NCBI GenBank assembly: GCA_964395715.1
Contig: CAYNAU010000004.1
Location: forward strand, 124,001-188,000
Source: Porticoccus sp964395715
GTDB taxonomy: Bacteria; Pseudomonadota; Gammaproteobacteria; Pseudomonadales; Porticoccaceae
DNA: 64,000 nt
Direction: 5' to 3'
The translations under genes and the position numbers were made by a program. Positions 9,983 through 19,195 of this stretch are shown in pieces. The notes under the pieces are model-generated. The model did no database searches, was not told the DNA's origin, and was given only the letters and a program-made list of their open reading frames with translations. How positions within the stretch are numbered: the first letter of the stretch is position 1; each line of letters opens with the position of its first letter.

Positions 9983-11083
9983 TCATTCTTCGGCTGACAG
10001 CAAGCTTCTCAGGTAGGCCGGGTCGAAATCTGTAGTGACAATGGCGTCCCCCAAGGACTTCAACAATACCAGTCGCAAAGTGCCATCGAGAACCTTTTTA
10101 TCGACGCTCATCAGAGACATGAATGTCTGACGATCAATACTCTTGGGGGCCCATACTGGCAGCTGACATCGCTCCAACAGGCTCACCACACGCTGTTTGT
10201 CATCTTCGCTAACCCAGCCCATCCTCCTAGAGAGCTCAGTCGCCATAACCATTCCCGCGGCAATAGCTTCTCCGTGCAACCACGCCCCATAACCCTGCGC
10301 GGTTTCAATGGCGTGGCCGAAGGTGTGACCGAAATTCAGAATAGCCCTAATGCCGCCCTCTTTTTCATCCTCGTGAACCACTCTTGCCTTGTTTTCACAG
10401 GAACGGTGTACTGCGATTGCAATTGCCTCAGGATCACGAGCCAGCAACCTTTCCATGTTGCTCTCCAGCCAGACAAAAAAATCCATATCCCGAATCAAAC
10501 CGTATTTAACAACCTCTGCTAACCCTGCGTGATATTCTCTATCTGGCAACGTGTTAAGGGTATCTGTATCAGCAACCACACATTGCGGTTGGTAGAAGGC
10601 TCCAATCATATTTTTCCCTTTCGGATGATTGACTGCTGTCTTACCTCCTACTGAGGAGTCGACCTGGGCCAACAAAGTCGTAGGGATCTGGATAAAATTG
10701 ACTCCCCGCTGGTAGCAGGCAGCAGCAAAACCCGTCATGTCTCCAATCACTCCACCACCCAGAGCAATCAGCGTGGTTGTTCGGTTATGACGCTTGCAGA
10801 GCAATTCATCAAAGATTCGGTTTAATGTTTCCAGAGTTTTATATTTTTCGCCGTCCGGAAGAATAACCGTGTCAACCTGGTAGTCTGCCAACAGATTAGA
10901 GATTCTACCTAGGTATATAGGTGCTATCGTCTCATTCGAGACGATCATGACTTGAGAGCCGGATATATATGGACATAGATATTCTGGCTTGGACAGGAGG
11001 CCCGTGCCGATATAAATCGGATAACTGCGATCGTCCAGGTCGACCATTAAAGAGGTGGTAGAGGTAGAGGTGGTCACTATCAT
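9983..11083 (-). CDS. aroB: 3-dehydroquinate synthase
   Basis: The second enzyme of the shikimate pathway, cyclising DAHP to 3-dehydroquinate with NAD+ and a metal ion. The GGGVIGDMTGFAAACYQRG motif and the metal-binding GHTFGHAIE are visible. Homology to other AroB proteins starts at VDLDDRSYPIYIG. The dozen residues before it are a Thr/Ser run (TTSTSTTS), absent from typical AroB. The ATG at 11083 has GGGGAG three bases upstream; a GTG at 11077 has better spacing. The ATG at 11047 has no ribosome-binding site, so the extension seems real. It lies downstream of aroK, the usual order. Confidence 0.95.
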   Translation of the reverse strand: MIVTTSTSTTSLMVDLDDRSYPIYIGTGLLSKPEYLCPYISGSQVMIVSNETIAPIYLGRISNLLADYQVDTVILPDGEKYKTLETLNRIFDELLCKRHNRTTTLIALGGGVIGDMTGFAAACYQRGVNFIQIPTTLLAQVDSSVGGKTAVNHPKGKNMIGAFYQPQCVVADTDTLNTLPDREYHAGLAEVVKYGLIRDMDFFVWLESNMERLLARDPEAIAIAVHRSCENKARVVHEDEKEGGIRAILNFGHTFGHAIETAQGYGAWLHGEAIAAGMVMATELSRRMGWVSEDDKQRVVSLLERCQLPVWAPKSIDRQTFMSLMSVDKKVLDGTLRLVLLKSLGDAIVTTDFDPAYLRSLLSAEE

Positions 11084-11118
11084 CGGCTCCCCGTCAGAAG
11101 GGATGCGAATTTACCACA

Positions 11119-11643
11119 TCAACCGTGATGCTGGCGAACCTCTCTTGCCACCCATTCAGCGACCAACTGCGGTTTTTTTCGTTCTGTTTCGACGATGAGA
11201 TCGGCCACCTCGCGATACAGGGGGTCTCTCTCTCTCATCAAGCGGGTCAAAACAGACAACGGATCATCAACCTGCAGCAGCGGGCGGGAGCGGTCATGCG
11301 CTGTCCGCTCAAGTAATTGCTTCGCAGACGCACATAGGTAGACAACATACCCTCGGGACTTGAGTACCTCTCGGTTACGTGGATCGATGATGGCACCACC
11401 GCCAGTAGCCAGAAGAATGCCCTCATTATCTGCAAGCTCTGCCAACAAAGAGCTTTCCCTTTTGCGAAAACCGGCTTCACCCTCAACATCAAAAATCCAG
11501 GGAATATCTGCACCGCAACGCTTTTCTATTTCAGCGTCCAGATCGACAAACTTGAGAGAGAGGTTTTTAGCGGCAATACGGCCGATCGTTGTCTTGCCGG
11601 CCCCCATGGGGCCGACAAGAAAGACATTGTTAGGTTTTGACAT
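11119..11643 (-). CDS. aroK: Shikimate kinase I
   Basis: Phosphorylates shikimate with ATP in aromatic amino acid synthesis. The 174 residues contain the Walker A loop GPMGAGKTTIGR near the N-terminus, the shikimate-binding DLDAEIEKR and GGGAII segments, and the lid R in RSRPLL. The ATG overlaps the pilQ stop in a TAATG junction, so translation is coupled to the secretin gene. This pilQ-aroK-aroB order is widespread in gammaproteobacteria. Confidence 0.97.
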   Translation of the reverse strand: MSKPNNVFLVGPMGAGKTTIGRIAAKNLSLKFVDLDAEIEKRCGADIPWIFDVEGEAGFRKRESSLLAELADNEGILLATGGGAIIDPRNREVLKSRGYVVYLCASAKQLLERTAHDRSRPLLQVDDPLSVLTRLMRERDPLYREVADLIVETERKKPQLVAEWVAREVRQHHG

Positions 11644-13778
11644 TAATCAAGAAGGGCTTCACTAAGAATTTTGGGCGTAATGAAAATAAGGATTTCCCTT
11701 TTTTCTACACTGTCCAGGTCACGTCTAAACAACCTTCCCAAATAGGGGATATCACCAAAGAAAGGCACCTTCTCCTGTTCATCAAAAGTCTCCATCTGGA
11801 ACAGCCCCCCCAGAACGAGCGTCTGACCATCACCAATAATTGCTGTGGTCTCCACCTGGGTAACGTCAATCGCGGGCTCACCCGTGGGCAAGAGATCACC
11901 CACCGAGTCCTGATTCACATTGATATCCATCACGATACGGCCATCGGGAGTAATTTGTGGCGTCACCTCAAGCTTGAGCACAGCTTCTTTAAACTGCACA
12001 GATGTCGCGCCACTTGACGTTGCATTCTGGTAAGGAATTTCTGTACCCGTTTTGATAGAGGCTTTTTGCTTATCACCTGTCAGCACCTTAGGCTGAGAAA
12101 CGATTTCACCAGTACCCTCATTTTCCAGAGCACTTAATTCAAGATCGAGGAAGGTGTTCTGGGTAAGCAACTCAATGGCAAAGCTTCCATTCGGGTTATT
12201 GACACCCAGATCCACACCCAGACCCGCATCGTTCACCAGAATGGTACCGCCGCCTTGATTAAACACTTGGATAGGATTGTAAGGACTTTCGAAGTTTTCA
12301 AGTGTTCCCCCAAAACCGAATTGCGAACTATCTGGCGTTCTCGCACCCTGAATTCCAAGGCGAGCACCGATTTCCTTTCTGAAGTCAGTATTCGCAATCA
12401 CGATACGCGCTTCAATAAGAACCTGCCTGATGGGGATATCGATTTCATCAATCAGCGCCATAAAATCTCGGATCTTGTCTTCAGTATCCGTCAGAATAAT
12501 GGTGTTGGTCCTGTCGTCGACAATAGCCGAGCCCCGATCGGACAACATACTATCTGTAGCGTTACGGCCACTTCCTCCGCCGCCTCCACCGCTCCGGCGA
12601 ACATCAAACAACTCATAGAGCTCGCGGGCGTCAGCATATTTAACCTTGATGAATTCTGTGCGCAACGGTGCCAACTCTTCCAACTGCTTGTTGGCCTCGA
12701 CCTGGAGACGCTCTCTCTCAGCAATCTCAGCTGCCGGCGCAACCATCAACACATTTCCATCCTGACGTTTATCCAGGCCTTTAGCTTTTAAAACAATATC
12801 CAATGCCTGATCCCAAGGCACATTTTCAAGACGCAGAGTAATACTTCCCCGTACTGTATCGCTGGCCACCAAGTTCAGGTCCGTAAAGTCCGCAATCAAC
12901 TGTAGAACCGAGCGGACTTCAATGTCCTGAAAGTTAAGTGAGAGCTTATCGCCAACATAGGCAAAGCGAGATTTTTTCTGCTCGACTTCATCAGCCGTCA
13001 GTGGTTTGACGCTGACGATATATTGGTCATCCGCCTGATAGGCCATGTAGTCGTAGTCACCCGAAGCATCGACCATCACTGTCGTTGTCGAGCCATCAGA
13101 TGTGGTATCAATTTCTTTGACTGGTGTTGCAAAATCCATGACATCGAGACGGCGGTCCAGCTCTTCCGGAAGCGATGTGCGGAAGAAGCTCAATTTAATA
13201 TCACCGGCGGTCTGAGTGATATCAACACTGACTGAAGGGTCAGAAAGGCCAATAATCACCAAGCCTTCACCCTTTTCTCCCCGACGGAAATCCACAGACT
13301 TTAGACTAAAGCCCTGAGCACCCGGCTTACTACGAGAAGTGGTTACAGCCTGCGCAGCCGTTTTCTTATCAGTGCGCGCAACACCTTCACTGGCACCGAC
13401 CACCATCGTCATAACATTACCTGAGACGCTGGTTTCATATGGTGCCATTTGTTGCATGTTGAGAATAAGACGAGTTCTATCTGATGTTCCCAGCAACACA
13501 GCACTGCGCGCATTTTCAAACGAGAGCGTGTGCTTTCTCTCTAGATCACTGCTTACACCAGGCAGGTCGAGAACGATTCTCGCAGGGCTGTCAATTGTGT
13601 AGCCCTCTGGTGTTGGAGGGGAATCAGAGAACGACATCTTGACTTCAAACCTGTCTCCAGGCAGAGCCACAAAACTGATATCTTCCAGTGACACCTGAGC
13701 CAATACCTGTGATGAAACCCCAAGGCTGAGCGAAAGCCCAACCAGCATCAACACACTCTTTTTCAGATAGCCTTTCAT
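11643..13778 (-). CDS. pilQ: Type IV pilus secretin PilQ
   Basis: Forms the outer-membrane pore through which the type IV pilus leaves the cell. From ATG 13778 it has 711 residues, starting with a signal peptide (MKGYLKKSVLMLVGLSLSLG, cleavage near SQVLAQ). Two AMIN domains, an STN domain, an N1-type domain and the C-terminal secretin domain (from about 450, with VPFFGDIPYLGRLF) follow. A glycine run lies near residue 400 in the N1 domain loop. ATG 13778 is chosen over the in-frame ATG 13796 because it has a G-rich Shine-Dalgarno 7 bases upstream and starts directly at the signal peptide. Confidence 0.96.
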   Translation of the reverse strand: MKGYLKKSVLMLVGLSLSLGVSSQVLAQVSLEDISFVALPGDRFEVKMSFSDSPPTPEGYTIDSPARIVLDLPGVSSDLERKHTLSFENARSAVLLGTSDRTRLILNMQQMAPYETSVSGNVMTMVVGASEGVARTDKKTAAQAVTTSRSKPGAQGFSLKSVDFRRGEKGEGLVIIGLSDPSVSVDITQTAGDIKLSFFRTSLPEELDRRLDVMDFATPVKEIDTTSDGSTTTVMVDASGDYDYMAYQADDQYIVSVKPLTADEVEQKKSRFAYVGDKLSLNFQDIEVRSVLQLIADFTDLNLVASDTVRGSITLRLENVPWDQALDIVLKAKGLDKRQDGNVLMVAPAAEIAERERLQVEANKQLEELAPLRTEFIKVKYADARELYELFDVRRSGGGGGGSGRNATDSMLSDRGSAIVDDRTNTIILTDTEDKIRDFMALIDEIDIPIRQVLIEARIVIANTDFRKEIGARLGIQGARTPDSSQFGFGGTLENFESPYNPIQVFNQGGGTILVNDAGLGVDLGVNNPNGSFAIELLTQNTFLDLELSALENEGTGEIVSQPKVLTGDKQKASIKTGTEIPYQNATSSGATSVQFKEAVLKLEVTPQITPDGRIVMDINVNQDSVGDLLPTGEPAIDVTQVETTAIIGDGQTLVLGGLFQMETFDEQEKVPFFGDIPYLGRLFRRDLDSVEKREILIFITPKILSEALLD

Positions 13779-13799
13779 CTCGCAATCCCCAAACATCGA

Positions 13800-14336
13800 T
13801 TAGTCCTTCTCTCTCAGAGCCAGGGTCCGCGGACGCTCGACCCAGTTTCCCTTCCCATCGGGAACGATTTCCACCACCTCAACCCTGGACTCGGTAATCG
13901 TTTTAATACGTCCGTGGTTTTTCCCAAGGTAATTACCAACAGTTACCCGGTGTATCCCGCCACTTCCATCATTAATTAATGACCAGATCATCCCATCCTG
14001 CGAGAGAATCCCGACCATTGACAAAGCCGCAAAATTGTATGATTCCAAATACTCTTTCTTACGTGATTCATCAGGTGCATCAACGGTATTTTTGCCAGCC
14101 AGTTTTTCCCCGTCAGCCACCAAAAGCGGCGGATCAAAAGGACTCCGCATGGCAATCGCCCCATACCTGAAGGTCTTGTACGAGCGGAATGTTGGAATGG
14201 GTTCGATATCACCGGAGGGGCGGGCCTTCACTTCCTTCATAAACTGCTGCAAATCTTTATGCTCACCATCGCCAGCACACCCTGAGGCGAGAACACAGCT
14301 GACGAAAACAAAAAACAAACCTATCAACCTGGCCAT
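13800..14336 (-). CDS. pilP: Type IV pilus lipoprotein PilP
   Basis: An inner-membrane lipoprotein that links the PilMNO platform to the PilQ secretin through a beta-sandwich C-terminal domain. The 178 residues begin with a lipoprotein signal ending in LASGC (Cys20 is the lipid anchor). The C-terminal half (RSPFDPP onward, with VGILSQDGMIWSLI and VGNYLGKNHGRI) is the typical PilP fold. It starts 2 bases after pilO ends, so it is tightly coupled in the operon. Confidence 0.95.
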   Translation of the reverse strand: MARLIGLFFVFVSCVLASGCAGDGEHKDLQQFMKEVKARPSGDIEPIPTFRSYKTFRYGAIAMRSPFDPPLLVADGEKLAGKNTVDAPDESRKKEYLESYNFAALSMVGILSQDGMIWSLINDGSGGIHRVTVGNYLGKNHGRIKTITESRVEVVEIVPDGKGNWVERPRTLALREKD

Positions 14337-14338
14337 TT

Positions 14339-14953
14339 TCAGTCTTCCTGCGTCTTGTAGCGGTAGGTTTTTGCTTCAATATCAAGGGCGAGGAGGCCGC
14401 CATTCCCTCTCGCTGACAAGCTGAAATTGTGCAGTGTCACGATACGAGGCAAACCTGCGACACCACTCACAAAAGCTCCGACATCGTGATAGCCGCCCTG
14501 AGCAACAATCTTGATAGGCAATTCCACGTAGAACTCTGCCGCACGCTCTGGCTGCAATGTGATACTGGCAATATTAAGGCTTGCCCCCTGCCCCAACTCA
14601 GTAATATCTTCCAGTAAACCCGGCACTTCTGTATCACTCGGTAGCTGAGCCAGCAGGGCACCAAAAATTTTCTCCATTTCGGCCATCTGCTCGCGATACT
14701 CTTCCAAGTTGGCCGCCTCGAACGCCCTTGTTTCAAAGGTTTTTTTCAGCTTTGCTTCCTGGGCCTGGACCTGCTGCAACTGCGCACCCATATCCTTAAC
14801 ATGGAAGTAATAGGTGCCTGCCAACACAAGAGCAAAAATCAAGACAAGAATGATCACACGAACCGGCAGGGGCCATACACCAACCGTATCAAAATCCGGG
14901 TCCGCATAATTGAAATCTTTTAATTGCTGAAAAGTATCTCCTAGCGCCATCAT
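14339..14953 (-). CDS. pilO: Type IV pilus inner-membrane protein PilO
   Basis: A bitopic inner-membrane protein that pairs with PilN and contacts PilP in the alignment complex. Of its 204 residues, a short cytoplasmic start is followed by one transmembrane helix (about 29-50), a coiled coil (about 55-90, QLQQVQAQEAKLKKTFE) and a periplasmic ferredoxin-like domain. The start overlaps the end of pilN by 4 bases. A second ATG one codon downstream could also be used. Confidence 0.95.
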   Translation of the reverse strand: MMALGDTFQQLKDFNYADPDFDTVGVWPLPVRVIILVLIFALVLAGTYYFHVKDMGAQLQQVQAQEAKLKKTFETRAFEAANLEEYREQMAEMEKIFGALLAQLPSDTEVPGLLEDITELGQGASLNIASITLQPERAAEFYVELPIKIVAQGGYHDVGAFVSGVAGLPRIVTLHNFSLSARGNGGLLALDIEAKTYRYKTQED

Positions 14954-15534
14954 GCGTCTCCCTTACCCTTGGCAGTAGCATCATCCTCCGCCGGAGCAGT
15001 GATTACTTTTACACGCAGCTCAAAGCGGCTGCCATCTTCCCCAAGGGTTTGATCTGCCTGCACCTTGGTCAAATTTGGCTCTGAAAACTTATAGGATGCA
15101 TCCAGCTGCCGCATCAAAGCAGACACCCGATTATTGGACTCAGCATAACCGACCAGGGAGATGCGGCTATCCTTCAGCGTCATGTTGGTAAAGTACACAC
15201 CATCGGGAATGGCCCGGACAAATTCATCGTAGAGCTTAACAATTTCCGGCCTGTTGCCCTGCAGCTCCTGTATCACCTGCATACGGTCCAGCAAGTCCTG
15301 TCGGCGCCTTTTAAGCTCTTTGATTTCAGCAACCTGTTTATCCAATTTGGCAATTTCACTTTTCAGCAACTGGTTTCTGCTCTGCTGATTGGAAATCTGT
15401 GCATTGACCACGCGATCCCAGCCGAAAGCCACCACTGCCCCTGCGATCAACACCACGCAGATAAGCGTAATAAATTCCTTTTTCTTCTCAGCGCGATAGA
15501 CTTCGCGCCAGGGAAGGAGGTTAATCTTGGCCAT
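14950..15534 (-). CDS. pilN: Type IV pilus inner-membrane protein PilN
   Basis: The N-terminal cytoplasmic motif INLLPWREVYR binds the groove of PilM, as in the known PilM-PilN structure. A transmembrane helix (about 21-42), a coiled coil (about 50-90) and a periplasmic domain follow. The protein has 194 residues. Only one base separates it from the end of pilM. Together with PilO it transmits signals from the cytoplasmic motors to the secretin. Confidence 0.96.
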   Translation of the reverse strand: MAKINLLPWREVYRAEKKKEFITLICVVLIAGAVVAFGWDRVVNAQISNQQSRNQLLKSEIAKLDKQVAEIKELKRRRQDLLDRMQVIQELQGNRPEIVKLYDEFVRAIPDGVYFTNMTLKDSRISLVGYAESNNRVSALMRQLDASYKFSEPNLTKVQADQTLGEDGSRFELRVKVITAPAEDDATAKGKGDA

Positions 15535-15535
15535 A

Positions 15536-16603
15536 CTATTCCAATCCCCTCAGCGCCAGCCCCGCTGCTATCAACATGGCTGGAGCATCATTACTTAGTG
15601 CAACAGCATTTACCTTGCCCGACACTTCCATATCTGCAAACGGGTTAGCCAGCATCGTTGGTAGCCCCAGCTTTTCTTCTACCTCATCTCTCAAACCTTC
15701 CATGGCAGAGACACCCCCAGCCATGATCAGCTGATCGACATAGTTGTATTGGCTGGATGAAAAGAAGAATTGCAATGAGCGGGAAATCTGCTGTACCAGG
15801 GCATCCTTGAACGGCTCAAGAACCTCGGACACATAATCTTCTGGCAACCCACCCTGCTTCTTGGCCTGACCGGCCTCCTCCAGCGAGAGTCCGTAACGCC
15901 GCTGGATTTCTTCTGTTACCTGTTTGCCCCCGAAGAGCTGTTCCCGGGTATAGACTGTCTTGCCGTTCACCAGAACGCTCAGGGTCAACATGGTGGCACC
16001 CACGTCAGCGATTGCCACCACTTGCTCGCCCAGCTCTTCCAGCTGTGTCGCCAGCAGCTCGAAAGCCCGCTCTACAGCAAAGACTTCAACATCCACAACC
16101 TTGGGATTCAACCCAGCCATTTCCAGCGCCTCTGCACGAGAATCCACATTCTCACGCCGGCAGGCTGCCAACAGGACATCCACTTGATCTGCATTATTCT
16201 GGGAGGGACCGATCACTTCGAAGTCAAGAGCGACCTCGTCGAGGGGATACGGAATATACTGATCTGCCTCAAGGGCAATTTGCGTTTCCATCGCCTGTTC
16301 ATTCAGGTCTGCCGGCATTTCAATGACTTTGGTAATCACCGAAGAGCCTGAAACCGCCACGGCAGCATCCTTTGCCTTCGCCTTAGCTTGGGAAACAACC
16401 TTGCGTATAGTCTCTGCCAACGCCTCAACATTGTTGATATTTTTTTCAACAACCGTATTGGGGGGCAAAGGTCTTACAAGGTAGCTTTCCACCTTGTAAC
16501 GACTACCGCTTCTACTTATCTCCAGCAACTTCACAGCAGAAGAGCTTATGTCCAGCCCCAATAAACTTTTGGGTTGCTGGTCTAGAAAACTGAAAATTCC
16601 CAT
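15536..16603 (-). CDS. pilM: Type IV pilus actin-like ATPase PilM
   Basis: A cytoplasmic actin-like protein, the first gene of the pilMNOPQ operon. Its 355 residues start with LLGLDISSSAVKLLEI (phosphate 1 loop of the actin/FtsA fold), carry the phosphate 2 region VVAIADVGATMLTLSV near residue 190, and the adenosine loop IMAGGVSAMEG near residue 295. It is divergent from the PBP1a gene with 132 bases between them, the same arrangement as ponA/pilM in Pseudomonas. No pilin or pilus motor genes are in the window. Confidence 0.97.
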   Translation of the reverse strand: MGIFSFLDQQPKSLLGLDISSSAVKLLEISRSGSRYKVESYLVRPLPPNTVVEKNINNVEALAETIRKVVSQAKAKAKDAAVAVSGSSVITKVIEMPADLNEQAMETQIALEADQYIPYPLDEVALDFEVIGPSQNNADQVDVLLAACRRENVDSRAEALEMAGLNPKVVDVEVFAVERAFELLATQLEELGEQVVAIADVGATMLTLSVLVNGKTVYTREQLFGGKQVTEEIQRRYGLSLEEAGQAKKQGGLPEDYVSEVLEPFKDALVQQISRSLQFFFSSSQYNYVDQLIMAGGVSAMEGLRDEVEEKLGLPTMLANPFADMEVSGKVNAVALSNDAPAMLIAAGLALRGLE

Positions 16604-16678
16604 TTTTGTTTTCTTTTCCCTAGGTTACGCAAAGCAACTAACAGAGAACTTTAACTATTTTCCGCAAGTTTGCAAGTA

Positions 16679-16707
16679 GTGTATCGCTGTTCCTTTGACT
16701 CTATAAT
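16679..16707 (+). promoter_or_regulatory. Candidate sigma-70 promoter for the PBP1a gene
   Basis: A consensus -10 hexamer TATAAT lies at 16702-16707, 28 bases before the PBP1a ATG. The -35 at 17-base spacing (GTGTAT, 16679-16684) is poor. It is in the 132-base divergent region shared with pilM. No clear pilM promoter could be assigned on the opposite strand. Confidence 0.45.
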
Positions 16708-16735
16708 ATCACGCTGATTTTAAAACGGCTTCAAC

Positions 16736-19195
16736 ATGACCCATCCTATTCTCAAAATCGCAAGCCTCTTAATCTGGCTGCTTGCCTGTGCGGCTGGCGG
16801 AGGCCTTGTCATCACAGGCAGTTTGTATCTATACCTTAGCCCCAAACTGCCGTCCGTTGAAAGCCTCAGAGAGATAAAACTGCAAACTCCTTTGAGAATC
16901 TATTCACAAGATTCACAACTTATCGGTGAATTCGGGGAGATGAGAAGAAATCCCGTCACCTTTGATCAAATTCCCCAACCGTATATTCAAGCCCTGCTTT
17001 CCGCTGAAGATGATCGCTTTTATACGCACTCTGGCGTAGACATTAACGGCCTGTTGCGAGCTGCATCACAACTAATGACATCTGGGGAAATCAAAACAGG
17101 TGGTAGCACCATTACCATGCAGGTTGCGAGGAACTTCTTTCTCACCCACAAACAGACGTTCACACGCAAATTCAACGAAATCCTCCTGGCTCTCAGAATT
17201 GAAGACGAACTCTCAAAAAACGACATCCTGACGTTGTATGCGAACAAAATTTACCAGGGCAACCGGGCCTACGGCATCGAAGCGGCAGCGCAAGTCTATT
17301 ACGGCAAACACATCAATGAACTCAACCTCGCCCAATTGGCTATGATTGCAGGCCTGCCCAAAGCACCATCAGCCTACAATCCCCTAGCCAATCCGAATCG
17401 TGCCCTGATTCGCCGGAACTGGATTCTGAAACGGATGTTTGCCCTGGACTACATTGATGAGGACACCTATACCTCAGCCGTTAATGAGCCAGTGACTGCG
17501 AGCTATCATGGTTATACCAACCAGCTGGATGCACCCTATGTCGCCGAGATGGCAAGACTGGAAATTCTCGATATGGTTGGAACGGCAGCCTACACCGACG
17601 GCTATCGGGTATTTACAACCGTAGAAAGCAAACTTCAACAAAGTGCGCAAGCGGCAGTACAGAATGGGTTGATCGCTTACGATAGCCGCCACGGTTACCG
17701 TGGGCCTGAAAAAAGGCAACTCAAGAAAGAGCAGTGGATAGGAGCCCTGAAAGAAACCCCGACGTTAGGCGGTCTGTCACCAGCTATTGTCATGGAGGCA
17801 AAAGAACAATCGTTAGTTGTGCAACTTCCCAGCCAGGAACAGACAGAAGTCCTATGGAACCAGGGACTAGAGGGCCTCCGCAAGTTCAACAGCCCAAATA
17901 GCCGTTCCGCTCCCATCAAAAGTGCCCAGGACATTTTTACCAAAGGCGACCTGATCAGAGTGCAACAACACGACGATGGCTGGCACCTCAGTCAGCTACC
18001 CAAGGCCCAGGCAGCTCTGGCTGCACTCGATCCTGAAAACGGCGCCATCAAGGCCATGGTGGGCGGCTTTGATTTCCAACAAAGTCACTTCAATCGCGTA
18101 ACCCAGGCCGAAAGACAACCTGGCTCAAACTTCAAGCCCTTCATTTATACAACGGCATTGGAGAATGGCTTTACCCCTGCCAGCGTCATCAATGATGCAC
18201 CCGTTGTATTTGAGGACGACCTTCTGGAAAGCAGTTGGCGGCCGGAAAATGACAGTGGGAAGTTTTATGGGCCAACTCGTTTACGGCAGGCACTCTATCT
18301 GTCCCGTAACTTGATATCCATTCGTATCCTTCGGGCACTTGGCATCAACCGTGCGCTGGCGGGACTCGAGCGCTTTGGTTTTGATCCGTCACAACTACCT
18401 CATGACCTGTCGCTGGCGCTGGGAAGCCATGCGGTCACCCCCCTGAAAATAGCCACTGGATATGCCAGCTTCGCGAATGGCGGCTATCGGGTAGAACCTT
18501 TCCTGGTAGAGCGTGTGGAGGACAGTGAAGGAAACGTTCTTTATCAGGCAGCACCGCTAACGGTATGCCGTGGATGCAGCAAGGAGGACAATAGCGTTAT
18601 TCCTGAGGAAGAAAATATTCCGAGTGAAAGCACCACTGATATACACACCGACATTGAGATAGAGCTGACAGAGACACCTGCGGTGATTCCTCCCCCGGAA
18701 GCGCCAAGAATTATTGATGAGAGAACGGCTTTTATCATCGACTCAATTCTCAAGGATGTGGTTCGCAAAGGCACCGGCAGGAAGGCTCTTGCTCTAAAGA
18801 GAGACGATATAGCAGGTAAAACAGGTACCACCAACGGTCCTAGGGACGCGTGGTTTTCCGGCTACAGCACACACATTGTGACGACTACCTGGGTCGGGTT
18901 TGATGAAAACCAGTTGCTGGGGCGGAACGAATATGGGGGCTCCGCCGCTCTGCCCATCTGGATTGACTTTATGAGAACGGCTTTGGCTGGAAAACCCCAG
19001 ACCTCTCGTCCTCAACCAGAAGGAATTGTTATGGCCAGAATAGACCCAGAAAGCGGTTTGAGTGTCGGACCGGAGCACCGCAACGCCATATTTGAAATTT
19101 TCCGCAAGGAAGACGTCCCACCCATGGCCGAGAGCCATGCGCCAGGGAATACACCGGGGAATACCGGGGATCCCCGACCCGAGGATTTATTCTAG
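16736..19195 (+). CDS. mrcA: Penicillin-binding protein 1A, bifunctional glycosyltransferase/transpeptidase
   Basis: Builds and cross-links peptidoglycan at the inner membrane. The 819 residues show an N-terminal membrane anchor (about 8-32), a GT51 glycosyltransferase domain with catalytic EDDRFYTHSGVD and GGSTITMQVARNFFL, and a transpeptidase domain with the SxxK motif (PGSNFKPF), SxN (SRN) and KTG (AGKTGTTNGPRDAWF). The order and length match class A PBP1a. Its C-terminus overlaps the convergent cysQ gene by 9 bases. Also called ponA. Confidence 0.97.
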   Translation: MTHPILKIASLLIWLLACAAGGGLVITGSLYLYLSPKLPSVESLREIKLQTPLRIYSQDSQLIGEFGEMRRNPVTFDQIPQPYIQALLSAEDDRFYTHSGVDINGLLRAASQLMTSGEIKTGGSTITMQVARNFFLTHKQTFTRKFNEILLALRIEDELSKNDILTLYANKIYQGNRAYGIEAAAQVYYGKHINELNLAQLAMIAGLPKAPSAYNPLANPNRALIRRNWILKRMFALDYIDEDTYTSAVNEPVTASYHGYTNQLDAPYVAEMARLEILDMVGTAAYTDGYRVFTTVESKLQQSAQAAVQNGLIAYDSRHGYRGPEKRQLKKEQWIGALKETPTLGGLSPAIVMEAKEQSLVVQLPSQEQTEVLWNQGLEGLRKFNSPNSRSAPIKSAQDIFTKGDLIRVQQHDDGWHLSQLPKAQAALAALDPENGAIKAMVGGFDFQQSHFNRVTQAERQPGSNFKPFIYTTALENGFTPASVINDAPVVFEDDLLESSWRPENDSGKFYGPTRLRQALYLSRNLISIRILRALGINRALAGLERFGFDPSQLPHDLSLALGSHAVTPLKIATGYASFANGGYRVEPFLVERVEDSEGNVLYQAAPLTVCRGCSKEDNSVIPEEENIPSESTTDIHTDIEIELTETPAVIPPPEAPRIIDERTAFIIDSILKDVVRKGTGRKALALKRDDIAGKTGTTNGPRDAWFSGYSTHIVTTTWVGFDENQLLGRNEYGGSAALPIWIDFMRTALAGKPQTSRPQPEGIVMARIDPESGLSVGPEHRNAIFEIFRKEDVPPMAESHAPGNTPGNTGDPRPEDLF

